This document shows positions 48,856 to 57,478 of a stretch of DNA of 64,000 bases, piece by piece. Every line of letters begins with the position of its first letter. Within the stretch, counting starts at the first letter, position 1. Position numbers and translations under genes: made by a program. The notes below the pieces were generated by a model. That model was not told the origin of the DNA. It saw only the letters and a program-made list of their open reading frames with translations, and ran no database searches. Origin of the DNA: JACVRW01 sp034664125 (lineage in GTDB: Bacteria > Actinomycetota > Thermoleophilia > Solirubrobacterales > Thermoleophilaceae); contig JAXDIG010000023.1 of the NCBI GenBank assembly GCA_034664125.1, positions 62,001 through 126,000 of the forward strand, read 5' to 3'.

Positions 48856-49635
48856 GTGCGCCCGCTCCGCGTCCTATACGACTGCTTCCCCGGCGATCCG
48901 GCCCTCGATACGGCGGTGTCGCGCGCGACGATGCGGCTGGTTGCGGCGGGCGAGCTGCCCGAGACGCTGCGGCTGGCTCGTCCCGCGGCGGTCGTGGCGT
49001 TCGCCAAGCGCGACGCGCTGGCTCCCGGCTTCCCCGAGGCCGTGGCGGCGGCCCGGGCCGCCGGCTTCGGGTCGGTGGTGCGGCTGGCGGGCGGGCGCGC
49101 CGCCGTCTTCCACCAGGACACGCTGGAGATCGCGCATGCCCTTTCCGATCCCGACCCGCGCAGCGGAATCCACACTCGCTTCGAGGCGGCCGCCGAGCTG
49201 ATCGCGCGCGCCCTGCGCCGGCTGGCGGTCGACGCGCGCGTGGGGGAGGTGCCCGGCGAGTACTGCGCCGGGCGCTTCAGCGTGAACGCGGGCGGCGAGC
49301 GCAAGCTGGCCGGCATCGGCCAGCGCGTCATCTCAGGCGGCGCCCACGTGGGGACGGTGATCGTGGTGGACGACGCGGCCGCGGTGCGGCGGGTGCTCGG
49401 CCCGGTCTACGCGGCGCTGGAGCTCGACTGGGAGCCCGCGACGGTGGGCGCGGTGGCCGAGGAGGCGCCCGGCGTTGGCTGGGAGTCGGTCCGCGACGCG
49501 CTGCTCAGCGAGTACGCCGGACGTTTTCGGCTAGCCGAGGACGTTTTGGACGCCGAAACGCTCGCCCTGGCGCGGACGCTGGCGGCAGAACACCGGCCGC
49601 TCGAGCCCGCAAGCGTCGGCGAAAAGCAGCAATAG
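48856..49635 (+). CDS. Lipoate-protein ligase A family protein
   Basis: A 259-residue protein of the biotin/lipoate ligase fold. The substrate-binding RLAGGRAAVFHQDTLE fits the R-x-x-G-G-x-x-V-x-H motif, and the catalytic lysine lies in GGERKLAGIGQRV, as in LplA/LipM. It should transfer lipoyl or octanoyl groups to carrier domains such as GcvH or E2 subunits. GTG start from the -10 box position. Preceded by the c-di-GMP cyclase and followed by an inverted repeat. Confidence 0.85.
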   Translation: MRPLRVLYDCFPGDPALDTAVSRATMRLVAAGELPETLRLARPAAVVAFAKRDALAPGFPEAVAAARAAGFGSVVRLAGGRAAVFHQDTLEIAHALSDPDPRSGIHTRFEAAAELIARALRRLAVDARVGEVPGEYCAGRFSVNAGGERKLAGIGQRVISGGAHVGTVIVVDDAAAVRRVLGPVYAALELDWEPATVGAVAEEAPGVGWESVRDALLSEYAGRFRLAEDVLDAETLALARTLAAEHRPLEPASVGEKQQ

Positions 49636-49652
49636 AGGGTCGCCCGAAGCGA

Positions 49653-49699
49653 GTGTGGTCGAGTTTTCCAGTCATATTGTCCGGAAAGCTCGACCACAC
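49653..49699. repeat. 17-bp inverted repeat between convergent genes
   Basis: The arm at 49653-49669 (GTGTGGTCGAGTTTTCC) pairs with 49683-49699 (GGAAAGCTCGACCACAC), 16 of 17 positions plus one G-U, with a 13-nt AT-richer loop. A short CCGCC/GGCGG hairpin follows at about 49703-49714. It lies between the convergent lipoate ligase and hydrolase genes, so a bidirectional terminator is the simplest reading. Confidence 0.75.
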
Positions 49700-49738
49700 G
49701 CTCCGCCAAGGCGGTGGCGGCACCCTTGGTTGCCGCTG

Positions 49739-50641
49739 TTAGCGCGGCTGGGGCGCCGCCCGCGCCGGCGCCGCGCGCCGCGCGTTTTCGGCCACCGCGT
49801 CGACCAGCTGCGGCCACACCTCGCGCGGCAGGTCGTGCCCCATGCCGGGGATCGCGATCAGGCGGGCGTCGGGAATCGCCCGGGCGGTGGCGCGACCACC
49901 GCGGAAGGGCACCAGCGGGTCGCTGCGGCCGTGGATGACGGTGGCCGGCACCTGCACGGAGCGCAGCTGCGCGGTGCGGTCGCCGGAGGCCAGGATCGCC
50001 GCCAGCTGGCGGCCCGTTCCGGCCGCGTGGTGTCCGCGCTCGTAGGTCGCGGCGGCCAGCTCGCGGATGCGTTCGTCCTGGAGCGGGAAGCCCTTCGACC
50101 CGATCAGCCGGAAGATGCGCACGAAGCGCTCGATGTAGGCCTGCTTCTCCTCGGGGGCGCGGCGCATCAGCACGCCCCACACGCGCAGCTTGGGCCGCCC
50201 CGCCCGGCGCTCGCCGGTGGTGGACATGATCGACGTGAGCGAGAGCACCCGCTCCGGCAGCTTGATCGCCATCGTCTGGGCGATCATCCCGCCCATCGAG
50301 GCGCCCACCACGTGGGCCGCGTCGATGCCGAGCGCCTCGAGCAGCCCGAAGGCGTCGTCGGCCATGTCCTCGAGCAGGTACGGCGCGTCCACGCTGAGCC
50401 CCATCATCGCCCGCCGGACGTCCGGCACCGGCGCGTCGATCTTGGTCGAGTGGCCCGAGTCGCGGTTGTCGAAGCGAATCACGTAGAAGCCGCGCTCCGC
50501 GAGCTGCTCGCACAGCTCGGTGTCCCAGTGGATCAGCTGCATTCCCAGGCCCATCACCAGCAGCAGCGGCGGGTTGGACGGGTCGCCGTTCGTCTCGTAG
50601 GCGATCTCGATGCCGTTGGCGCGTGCCGTTTCCTCGGCCAT
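49739..50641 (-). CDS. Alpha/beta hydrolase, esterase-like
   Basis: A 300-residue alpha/beta hydrolase. LLLVMGLGMQLIHW forms the oxyanion region, the nucleophile elbow is GASMGG (serine near 116), the acid lies in HGRSDPLVPF and the histidine in GMGHDLP. The pattern is that of the RdmC/aclacinomycin methylesterase-like group common in actinobacteria. The ATG at 50641 lies 7 nt after TAAGGT, so the mRNA is probably leaderless. Substrate unknown. Confidence 0.87.
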   Translation of the reverse strand: MAEETARANGIEIAYETNGDPSNPPLLLVMGLGMQLIHWDTELCEQLAERGFYVIRFDNRDSGHSTKIDAPVPDVRRAMMGLSVDAPYLLEDMADDAFGLLEALGIDAAHVVGASMGGMIAQTMAIKLPERVLSLTSIMSTTGERRAGRPKLRVWGVLMRRAPEEKQAYIERFVRIFRLIGSKGFPLQDERIRELAAATYERGHHAAGTGRQLAAILASGDRTAQLRSVQVPATVIHGRSDPLVPFRGGRATARAIPDARLIAIPGMGHDLPREVWPQLVDAVAENARRAAPARAAPQPR

Positions 50642-50648
50642 GCGGCAG

Positions 50649-50654
50649 ACCTTA
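50649..50654 (-). promoter_or_regulatory. -10 box of hydrolase gene (leaderless type)
   Basis: TAAGGT on the minus strand, 7 nt before ATG 50641. It overlaps the end of the upstream peptidase gene. Confidence 0.5.
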
Positions 50655-51440
50655 CCGGCGCCGCATCCGCGCCTCCCGCCACTCCACGATCGACAGCGGC
50701 GTGGGCAGCTCGAGCTCCTCGCGCCCCGGCAGCGCGCGCGGCTTGAGCGCCGTCTCGACGGCCTGGCCCTGGGCTTCCTCGACCCAGTACGCCCCGGCGC
50801 CGCGCCGGGCGCTCACCGCCTCCACCAGCTCACGCCCGGCGAACAGCAGGCCCACGCCATCGTCCACGGCCCAGCCGGGCGGGACCGCCTCCGTGCGGAT
50901 CGCCTCGTGGAAACAGGGGCGGCGGGCCGGCTCGGCGTCGTAGTGCACCGAGTTGCTGCCCGGCAGCAGGCCCAGCCCGCGGACCGGCCGCGGCGCTCCG
51001 AACGAGGTCGTCACCCCGGCGTCGAACCAGCACATCGACCCGGCGCTGATGCCGCACATGACGATGCCGCGCTCCCAGGCCTCGCGCAGGATCGCGTCGA
51101 CCCCGTGGGCCCGCCATACGGCCAGCAGGTTCAGCAGGCTCCCGCCGCCCACGTAGAGCACGTCCTGACCGAGCAGGACCGCGCGGACGTCGACCGGCTC
51201 CGAGCCGAGCCGGAACAGCGACAGGTGGGTGGGCTCGCACGGCAGATGCCGGAAGGCGGCGTAGAAGCGGCGGATCTGCTCCTCGGCGTCGCCGCCGGCG
51301 GTGGGCAGCAGGCACACGCGCGGGTGCGGCGCGCGCGCGGCCTCGAGCACGTAGCGGTCGAGCGCCGGGTCGCCCGGCGGGCACGAGAACCCGCCGCCGC
51401 CCATCGCCACGATGCGGCGGCGCTCCGATTCGCTTGCCAC
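50652..51440 (-). CDS. Peptidase S51 (peptidase E/cyanophycinase-like), copy 2
   Basis: A 262-residue class I glutamine amidotransferase-like serine peptidase of family S51. The nucleophile is the serine of GISAGSMCWF (near residue 130), and the preceding LYVGGGSLLNLL strand is characteristic. Peptidase E cleaves N-terminal aspartyl dipeptides; cyanophycinase is a relative. It is paralogous to the gene directly upstream. GTG 51440 lies 2 nt after that stop. Confidence 0.88.
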   Translation of the reverse strand: MASESERRRIVAMGGGGFSCPPGDPALDRYVLEAARAPHPRVCLLPTAGGDAEEQIRRFYAAFRHLPCEPTHLSLFRLGSEPVDVRAVLLGQDVLYVGGGSLLNLLAVWRAHGVDAILREAWERGIVMCGISAGSMCWFDAGVTTSFGAPRPVRGLGLLPGSNSVHYDAEPARRPCFHEAIRTEAVPPGWAVDDGVGLLFAGRELVEAVSARRGAGAYWVEEAQGQAVETALKPRALPGREELELPTPLSIVEWREARMRRR

Positions 51441-51442
51441 CC

Positions 51443-52177
51443 TCAGGCCGCCCGCACCACCGCGGGGGTAGCGCCCAGGTAGTCGGCGGGAAGCGGCCGG
51501 CGGCTGACCCGGCCCCCGGTCCGGCGCATCCGGTACGCCCGCGCGCCCGGCCGCGAGCTGACCACCCGAGTAAGCCGCTCGCCCTCGAAATGCAGCGCGG
51601 CGCCGTCCTCTACCGCGTAGCCCTCGGCCATGCCGGCGGCAAGCATGGTGCGGTAGGCGCGGCAGCGCTCGGGGTCGGCGTCGAAGTGGACGCAGTTGCT
51701 CCACGGCAGCAGGCCGAGCCCCGCGATCGCCTGGGGCGGCCCGTGGAACGCGGTCACCGCCTCGGCGAACCAGCACAGCGAGCCCGCGCTGAGCCCGCAC
51801 AACACCACGCCGCTCTCCCAGGCACGCCGGAGGGTCACGTCGAGCCCGTGGGCGCGCCAGGTGCCGAGCAGGCTGACCACGCTGCCGCCGCCCACGTAGA
51901 CGAGGTCGCTGGTCAGCAGTTGCTCGTGCACGTCGCCCGCCGACTGCTCGCGGCGGAACAGCGACACGTGCGACGGCTCGCAGCGGCCTGCCTCGAAGGC
52001 GCGGTAGAAGCGGACGATGTAGTGGTCGGCGTCGCCGCTGGCGGTCGGCAGGAAGCACACGCGCGGGCGTGCCTTGCCGGTGAGGGAGAGCACGTAGTCG
52101 TCGAGCAGCGTGTTGCCGCGCTCCATAGAGAAGCCGCCGCCGCCGAACGCCACGATCTGACGCCGCTCTCCTCGCAC
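51443..52177 (-). CDS. Peptidase S51 (peptidase E/cyanophycinase-like), copy 1
   Basis: A 244-residue S51 peptidase, first of a tandem pair. Active-site GLSAGSLCWF and VYVGGGSVVSLLGTWRAHGLD align closely with the second copy, as do FGGGGF at the N-terminus and RVCFLPTASGDAD. The two differ most at the C-terminus, consistent with an old duplication and different substrates. GTG start at 52177, with TACCTT 6 nt upstream. Confidence 0.88.
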   Translation of the reverse strand: MRGERRQIVAFGGGGFSMERGNTLLDDYVLSLTGKARPRVCFLPTASGDADHYIVRFYRAFEAGRCEPSHVSLFRREQSAGDVHEQLLTSDLVYVGGGSVVSLLGTWRAHGLDVTLRRAWESGVVLCGLSAGSLCWFAEAVTAFHGPPQAIAGLGLLPWSNCVHFDADPERCRAYRTMLAAGMAEGYAVEDGAALHFEGERLTRVVSSRPGARAYRMRRTGGRVSRRPLPADYLGATPAVVRAA

Positions 52178-52183
52178 CGACGC

Positions 52184-52189
52184 AAGGTA
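52184..52189 (-). promoter_or_regulatory. -10 box of S51 peptidase pair (leaderless type)
   Basis: TACCTT on the minus strand, 6 nt before GTG 52177. Confidence 0.5.
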
Positions 52190-52262
52190 GGCGCGGCCGC
52201 TTCGCCGGTCAACGAATTTGCGCCCTTTGGCGACGCGACCTGGACCGGATGTCGAAGCGGCC

Positions 52263-54023
52263 TTAGTGCTGATCGCGCGTCGGAAGGACGACGCTCAGCT
52301 TGGACACCCGCACCGAGAACGCGTTGTTGCTCGTGCGCAGGAAGCCGGCGTCGGCGCCCAGCAGCTCCAGCTTCGCCACGTGCCCGCGCCGGAAGCGCCA
52401 GCCGTTGCCGAACAGCTGGAACACGATCCGGCCGCGCTGGTCGTCCGCGAGCCGGTAGACGCCGCGCGAGATCAGCATCTGGCTCCCGCCGTGGACGTCC
52501 CAGAGCCGGGCGGCGAGAAACCCGCCAGAGCCCTTGGTGCGGATCGACGCGCGCACCGTCGGCAGCCCGAGCATGGTCACGGGCCGCCTCACCGCGGCGG
52601 ACGCGAGGGCTGTTCCCGGGGCCCGCTCGGCCGGCACGGTCGTGCACGCGTCACCTGCGAGGATCTGGTCGAAGGCCTTGCCGGTTTCGGGGTTGCCGCC
52701 CGTCGAGTCGACTCGCTGCACCTTCGGCGCGCGCAAGGCGAGGCGTCCGGGATGCAGGCGCTCCCAGCTGCGCGCCCTGTAGGGCCCCTCCGCCGGGGCG
52801 TCCTTCGGGCAGGTCTGGGTGAAGGCGATGACGCTGTTGTGTGCCGGCGCGCGGCCCTTCCCCCTCAGGTGGCTCGCGAAGAAGTTCGCGCCCTGGGTGT
52901 TGAAGAAGCGATCGGCGCCCACCTTGTTCGAGCCGCGCGGGTGCCCGAGGTCGCCGAGCTGGTAGGAGATGCGGGCGCCCTTGGTGCGCTCGAAGGCCTG
53001 GTAGACGCGCAGCGCCTCGGTGGCGGGGAAGAGGTCGTCGGTCCACCCGTTCTGGACGAGCAGCGGGGCCGGCGTCCCGCGCACCCCGGCGGCGCTGTGG
53101 TAGGTCGTGAGCTCGCGCGCAGCCGCCTGTCCATCCGCGCCGTAGGGCTCGCCGCGGTCGGTGACGGCGCGCCACGCGCTGAGGTCGGCGGTGGGATCCG
53201 CTCCTTCGGGTGCGATGAAGCCCGTGAGGGTGCCAAGCGTGTAGAGCCCGTTCGTGAAGCTCTGCTTCATCACGCCCAGCGGCTGCCGGCTCTGGGCGGC
53301 TGAAACCGGGGCGAAGTCGAGGAAGCGCCCGTTCGGGGTGAGCGCGTTGGTCAGGTCGGTCGTCCCCCAGCGCGGCCACGCTGCGGCGATCTCGAGCGAG
53401 CGCCCGCCCGGGCTGCGCCAAGCGGCGAACGACCCGTTCGGCAGCCGGATGCGGTTGCGCAGGCGCGCCAGGTTGTGGCTCTGGATGCCGCCGTATGAGA
53501 TGCCCGTGACGCCGATCGCGCTTGGCTTGACGACGCTCTGGTCCACGAGCAGGCCGAGCAGGTACTGGGTGTCGCGTGCCTCGTAGCGCTGGTCCGCCAG
53601 GTGCACCCAGCCGCGATCGCACGCCGGGGACGTGCGCGAGTCGAGCTTGCCGCAGGAACGGCCGAACCCGCGGGCCGAGTAGTTGACGACCGCGTAGCCC
53701 TGCTGCGCGAAGTAGACGTTGTTGTAGTGGAAGGTCGAGCCGCCGTCGCCATCGGTTCCGGTGGCCAGGAATGCCCCCTTGTCGCCGCCCCAGCCGTGCA
53801 TCATCACGATCGTCGGGAACGGCCCGTCGCCGGCCGGTGGCAGCGTGACGTCCACGTCGAGCGGCACGCCGTCCCAGCTCGCCACGCGCTGGGCGTCGCT
53901 CGCGGTAGGGCAGAAGCGCACGCCGTTCTGGGCCGTGCAGGCGTGGCCGAAGGGATCGGCGGCTTCGGCGGTCACGGGGGCGAGCAGGGCCAAGACGGGG
54001 ATGAGCGCGAGAAGTTTTTTCAT
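52263..54023 (-). CDS. Secreted S15/CocE-type X-Pro dipeptidyl-peptidase or acyl hydrolase
   Basis: A 586-residue secreted serine hydrolase. Signal peptide KKLLALIPVLALLAPVTAEA (2-21). The alpha/beta hydrolase domain has MMHGWGGDKGAF, nucleophile GISYGG, acid in QNGWTDDLFP and histidine in GDLGHPRG. A C-terminal jelly-roll domain follows (LGLPTVRASIRTKG onward), as in CocE/NonD and X-prolyl dipeptidyl aminopeptidases. The role is extracellular peptide or ester hydrolysis. ATG 54023 gives the clean signal peptide; a TTG 15 bp upstream is less likely. Confidence 0.85.
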   Translation of the reverse strand: MKKLLALIPVLALLAPVTAEAADPFGHACTAQNGVRFCPTASDAQRVASWDGVPLDVDVTLPPAGDGPFPTIVMMHGWGGDKGAFLATGTDGDGGSTFHYNNVYFAQQGYAVVNYSARGFGRSCGKLDSRTSPACDRGWVHLADQRYEARDTQYLLGLLVDQSVVKPSAIGVTGISYGGIQSHNLARLRNRIRLPNGSFAAWRSPGGRSLEIAAAWPRWGTTDLTNALTPNGRFLDFAPVSAAQSRQPLGVMKQSFTNGLYTLGTLTGFIAPEGADPTADLSAWRAVTDRGEPYGADGQAAARELTTYHSAAGVRGTPAPLLVQNGWTDDLFPATEALRVYQAFERTKGARISYQLGDLGHPRGSNKVGADRFFNTQGANFFASHLRGKGRAPAHNSVIAFTQTCPKDAPAEGPYRARSWERLHPGRLALRAPKVQRVDSTGGNPETGKAFDQILAGDACTTVPAERAPGTALASAAVRRPVTMLGLPTVRASIRTKGSGGFLAARLWDVHGGSQMLISRGVYRLADDQRGRIVFQLFGNGWRFRRGHVAKLELLGADAGFLRTSNNAFSVRVSKLSVVLPTRDQH

Positions 54024-54036
54024 AGGGGCTGCGAGC

Positions 54037-54042
54037 AACCTA
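54037..54042 (-). promoter_or_regulatory. Possible -10 box of secreted hydrolase gene
   Basis: TAGGTT on the minus strand, 13 nt before ATG 54023; gives a very short leader. Confidence 0.35.
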
Positions 54043-54083
54043 CCGCGACAGGGCCGGCGGCGCCCGCAGGGCGGCTGGGCGGA

Positions 54084-54099
54084 TGGCCGAGCTCGGCCA
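54084..54099. repeat. Perfect 16-bp palindrome
   Basis: TGGCCGAGCTCGGCCA lies just beyond the stop of the WS/DGAT gene (minus strand, 54105). With neighbouring GGCTGG/CCAGCC segments it can form a longer hairpin, so a terminator is likely. Nothing else is seen in 54024-54104. Confidence 0.55.
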
Positions 54100-54104
54100 G
54101 CCGG

Positions 54105-55598
54105 TCAAGGAGATGCTTGGGGGCTTTGAGTATTGGGTGCGCGACCGGCACCCTGTGGAGACTTCTTCTTGACGCCGTTCGAGCTGGCGGCCGCCTTCGT
54201 CCGCGAGCGCGCCTCGTTGAGCAGCTCCGCCAGCGCGTCCTCGAGCATCGTGCCGAACTCCTCGAGGTCGGCCATCGCGTCGTAGTCGGCCAGCAGGCCG
54301 AAGTCGACCTTGCCGTTGTAGCTCATGATCGCGATCGCGAGCGCGTGGTTCTCCGGCAGGAACGCGATCGGCACGATCTCGAGCATCTCCCGGCCGAGCA
54401 GGTAGAGCGGGAACTGGGGGCCCGGCACGTTCGTGACGATCAGGTTGAACAGCCGCGTGGAGAAGTTCAGCCGCGAGGCCTGCGCGAGCAGCGTCGGCGG
54501 CGCGAAGTCGGTGAGGCCGGCGATCACCTCCGCGCCGAGCGCCTGCTTGCTTTGCTTGAGGTTGCCCATCGACTCCTGCACCTGCCGCAGGCGCTCCACC
54601 GGGTCCTTCACGTAGACGGGCAGCGGCCCGCGCATCGCCGCGATGCGGTTGCCGAGCGCGCCGCGCTCGTCCTGGCTGCGGATCGAAACCGGCACGAGCG
54701 CCCGCAGCTCGAGCCCTTCCGTGCGCACGCCGCGCGTGCGCAGCCAGCGGCCAAGCGCGCCCGCCACGACGGCCAGCACCGCGTCGTTCACGGTGCCGCC
54801 GAGCGCGTCCTTGATCTCCTTGAAGTCGCTCAGGCGGCTCTGCACCCAGCGCACGCGCCGGTGGGGGCCGATCGGAACGTTCAGCGGCACGTCGGGCGCG
54901 GGATTCATCCCGGCCCAGACGACCTCGCCGACGCCCTCTACGGCCTCGCGCGCCTGCTCGATCGAGCGGCCCGGGCTGCCGAGCGCTCCCAGCGCCCGGC
55001 CCGCGATCGACAGCGGCGTGCGCACCAGCCCCTTGACCCCCTCGGCTACCAGCTCCACGACCGAGGGCTCGGGCTGCGGGGCCCAGCCGTCGTCCTCGGG
55101 CGCCTGGGGCGGCACCGGCTGGAGGTCGAACAGCACGGTGGCGATGTCCACGCCCGACACGCCGTCCACCAGCGCGTGGTGGGTCTTCGAGATCACCGCG
55201 AACTTGCCGCCCTCGAAGCCCTGGATCAGCCAGACCTCCCACAGTGGCTTGGAGCGGTCGAGTCGCTGCGAGAAGATGCGCCCGACGAGCTGGCGGAGCT
55301 GGTCATCCGACCCCGGCCGCGGCAGCGCGGTGTGGCGCACGTGGTAGTCGATGTTGAAGTTCGGGTCGTCGACCCAGAACGGGCGGCCCATCTCGAAGCG
55401 CGGCACAGCCAGCTTCTGGCGGTACCGCGGCACCAGCCGCAGGCGCGACTGGATGTGCGAGGAGAACTCCTCGTGGGAGGGCGCCGGGCCCTCGAAGATC
55501 ACGAGCGCGCCGACGTGCATGTGCGACGCCTGCTTCTCCTGGTGGAGGAAGGAAGCGTCGATGGCGCTTAGCCGGTCCTTGTGTCCCTGCTGTGCCAT
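54105..55598 (-). CDS. WS/DGAT-type O-acyltransferase
   Basis: A 497-residue wax ester synthase/diacylglycerol acyltransferase-like enzyme. The active-site motif is HHALVDG (HHxxxDG, about 137-143), and the later PLYLLGREMLEIVPIAFL and VTNVPGP segments are family hallmarks. It would esterify acyl-CoA to diacylglycerol or fatty alcohol to make storage lipids at the membrane. Basic Ser/Lys-rich C-terminal tail. ATG 55598 lies 6 nt after TAGATT, divergent from the M28 gene with only 30 bp between. Confidence 0.93.
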   Translation of the reverse strand: MAQQGHKDRLSAIDASFLHQEKQASHMHVGALVIFEGPAPSHEEFSSHIQSRLRLVPRYRQKLAVPRFEMGRPFWVDDPNFNIDYHVRHTALPRPGSDDQLRQLVGRIFSQRLDRSKPLWEVWLIQGFEGGKFAVISKTHHALVDGVSGVDIATVLFDLQPVPPQAPEDDGWAPQPEPSVVELVAEGVKGLVRTPLSIAGRALGALGSPGRSIEQAREAVEGVGEVVWAGMNPAPDVPLNVPIGPHRRVRWVQSRLSDFKEIKDALGGTVNDAVLAVVAGALGRWLRTRGVRTEGLELRALVPVSIRSQDERGALGNRIAAMRGPLPVYVKDPVERLRQVQESMGNLKQSKQALGAEVIAGLTDFAPPTLLAQASRLNFSTRLFNLIVTNVPGPQFPLYLLGREMLEIVPIAFLPENHALAIAIMSYNGKVDFGLLADYDAMADLEEFGTMLEDALAELLNEARSRTKAAASSNGVKKKSPQGAGRAPNTQSPQASP

Positions 55599-55604
55599 GT
55601 GGGG

Positions 55605-55610
55605 AATCTA
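55605..55610 (-). promoter_or_regulatory. -10 box of WS/DGAT gene (leaderless type)
   Basis: TAGATT on the minus strand, 6 nt before ATG 55598. Confidence 0.55.
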
Positions 55611-55615
55611 CCCGC

Positions 55616-55621
55616 CACAAT
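55616..55621 (+). promoter_or_regulatory. -10-like box of M28 peptidase gene
   Basis: CACAAT ends 7 nt before GTG 55629. A weak match by sequence, but its position agrees with the other leaderless genes here. Confidence 0.35.
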
Positions 55622-55628
55622 CGCTCCC

Positions 55629-56516
55629 GTGAAGCTTCTCGGGACCGTCCTCGCGGTGCAGGTGGCGCTGGGGCTGGCCCTCGTAGTGCTCGTGGCCACG
55701 GACAACCTGCCGTGGGGCGGCGACGAGGCCGACGGCGCGCCGGCAGGCATCGCCCGTCCGACGGCCGATCGCTTCGACTCGGGCGCCGCCTGGGCGCTGC
55801 TCCGCGACCAGGTCGCGCTCGGGCCGCGCCCGGCCGGATCGGAGGCGTCGCGGAGGCTCGCCGAGCGGCTGCGCCGCCTGCTGCCGCGCGGGCGCTTCGA
55901 GGCGGTGCCGGAGGGCCTGCGCAACGTGGTCGGCACGGTGCGCGGCCGCGAGCCCGGCTACGTCGTCGTGGGCGCGCACTACGACACGAAGGACATCCCG
56001 GGCTTCGTCGGCGCCAACGACGGCGCCTCCGGGACGGCGGTGGTGGTTCAGCTGGCACGCACGATCAAGCGGCCGCGGCACACGATCAAGTTCATCCTGT
56101 TCGACGGCGAGGAGAGCCCCGCGGGCACGCCCGGCCGGCTGTTCGCCCAAGAGGGCCTGCGCGGGGCCAAGGTGGCGGCGCCGCGCTACAGCGACGCCCG
56201 GGCGATGGTGCTGCTCGATTTCGTCGGCGACCGCCGCCTGAGCCTCCCGCGCGAGGGATCCTCGGACGCGGGGCTCTGGCGCAGGCTGCGTGCGGCGGCC
56301 CGGGCGGTGGGCGTGGCGCGCCACTTTCCGCCCGACACGCGCGGCACGATCCTCGACGACCACATCCCGTTCCTGCGCGAGGGCGTGCCCTCGATCGACC
56401 TGATCGATTTCGACTTCCCCTGCTGGCACCTGCGCTGCGACGACATGTCGAACGTCTCCGAGCGCAGCCTCGACGCCACCGGGGAAGCCGTGTACCGGCT
56501 CCTCGCTAGCCTCTGA
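55629..56516 (+). CDS. M28 family zinc aminopeptidase, membrane-anchored or secreted
   Basis: A 295-residue M28 peptidase. N-terminal hydrophobic segment (3-25) for export or anchoring. Zinc and catalytic motifs: VVGAHYDTKD (His, Asp), GANDGASGTA (Asp), LFDGEES (Glu-Glu), then LLDFVGD and the final IDLIDFDFPCWHLRCDD with the last histidine ligand. GTG 55629. It precedes ispH by 5 bp, although ispH has its own -10 box. Confidence 0.85.
   Translation: MKLLGTVLAVQVALGLALVVLVATDNLPWGGDEADGAPAGIARPTADRFDSGAAWALLRDQVALGPRPAGSEASRRLAERLRRLLPRGRFEAVPEGLRNVVGTVRGREPGYVVVGAHYDTKDIPGFVGANDGASGTAVVVQLARTIKRPRHTIKFILFDGEESPAGTPGRLFAQEGLRGAKVAAPRYSDARAMVLLDFVGDRRLSLPREGSSDAGLWRRLRAAARAVGVARHFPPDTRGTILDDHIPFLREGVPSIDLIDFDFPCWHLRCDDMSNVSERSLDATGEAVYRLLASL
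56507..56512 (+). promoter_or_regulatory. -10 box of ispH (leaderless type)
   Basis: TAGCCT ends 9 nt before ATG 56522, inside the end of the M28 gene. Confidence 0.45.
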
Positions 56517-56521
56517 CCCGG

Positions 56522-57478
56522 ATGGCATTCGCCCCCGAGAAGCTGCTACTCGCCGCTCCGCGCGGCTACTGCGCCGGTGTCGACCGCGCCGTTCAGACCG
56601 TGGAACGCGCCCTGGAGCTGTACGGGCCGCCCGTATACGTGCGCAAGGAGATCGTGCACAACAAGCACGTGGTGGAGCAGCTGCGCGAGCGCGGCGCCAT
56701 CTTCGTCGAAGAGGAAACCGAGGTGCCGCCGGGGGAGACGGTGATCTTCTCCGCCCACGGCGTGGCTCCGAGCGTGCACGCGAACGCGGAGTCGCGCAGC
56801 CTCAAGACGATCGACGCGACCTGCCCGCTCGTGACCAAGGTGCACGTCGAGGCGAAGAAGTTCGCGGCCGAGGGCTACACGATCGTGCTGATCGGGCACG
56901 AGGGCCACGAGGAGGTCGAGGGCACGATGGGCGAGGCCCCGGACAGCTTCGTGTTGGTGGAAACCGAAGAGGACGTCGATCGCCTCGAGCTGCCCGACCC
57001 CGACCGGGTCGCTTTCCTCACCCAGACCACCCTGTCCGTGGACGAGACCGACCGCATCATCCGCCGGCTGCACGAGCGCTTCCCGAACATCACGGGTCCC
57101 AAGTCCGACGACATTTGCTACGCCACCACGAACCGCCAGATGGCGGTCCGCCAGATGGCGCGCGAGTGCGATCTCGTGCTGGTGATCGGCTCGAGCAACT
57201 CGTCCAACTCGAACCGCCTGGTGGAGGTGGCGCGCGACCACGGCGCCGACTCGCACCTGATCGACAACGAGGGCCAGGTGCGCGAGGAGTGGTTGGAGGG
57301 CAAGCGCGTGGTGGGCATCAGCTCCGGCGCGAGCGCGCCCGAGGAGCTGGTTCAGCGGCTCGTCGACTTCTTCCGGGCCCGCGGGACGAAGGACGTCTCC
57401 GAGTTCCAGGTCGTACAGGAGGACGTGCGCTTCATGCTCCCGCGGGAGATCCGCCGGGAGCTGGCGGCGCGGGCGTGA
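56522..57478 (+). CDS. ispH: 4-hydroxy-3-methylbut-2-enyl diphosphate reductase
   Basis: A 318-residue IspH, last step of the MEP isoprenoid pathway, making IPP and DMAPP from HMBPP. The three Fe-S cysteines are Cys17 (PRGYCAGV), Cys101 (DATCPLV) and Cys199 (DDICYAT). Substrate-binding VHNKHV, SAHGV, HEGHEEVEGT, SSNSSNS and SSGASAPEEL are all present. Length is typical. The 3' end overlaps the convergent redoxin-like gene by 47 bp. No other MEP genes are in the window. Confidence 0.97.
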   Translation: MAFAPEKLLLAAPRGYCAGVDRAVQTVERALELYGPPVYVRKEIVHNKHVVEQLRERGAIFVEEETEVPPGETVIFSAHGVAPSVHANAESRSLKTIDATCPLVTKVHVEAKKFAAEGYTIVLIGHEGHEEVEGTMGEAPDSFVLVETEEDVDRLELPDPDRVAFLTQTTLSVDETDRIIRRLHERFPNITGPKSDDICYATTNRQMAVRQMARECDLVLVIGSSNSSNSNRLVEVARDHGADSHLIDNEGQVREEWLEGKRVVGISSGASAPEELVQRLVDFFRARGTKDVSEFQVVQEDVRFMLPREIRRELAARA

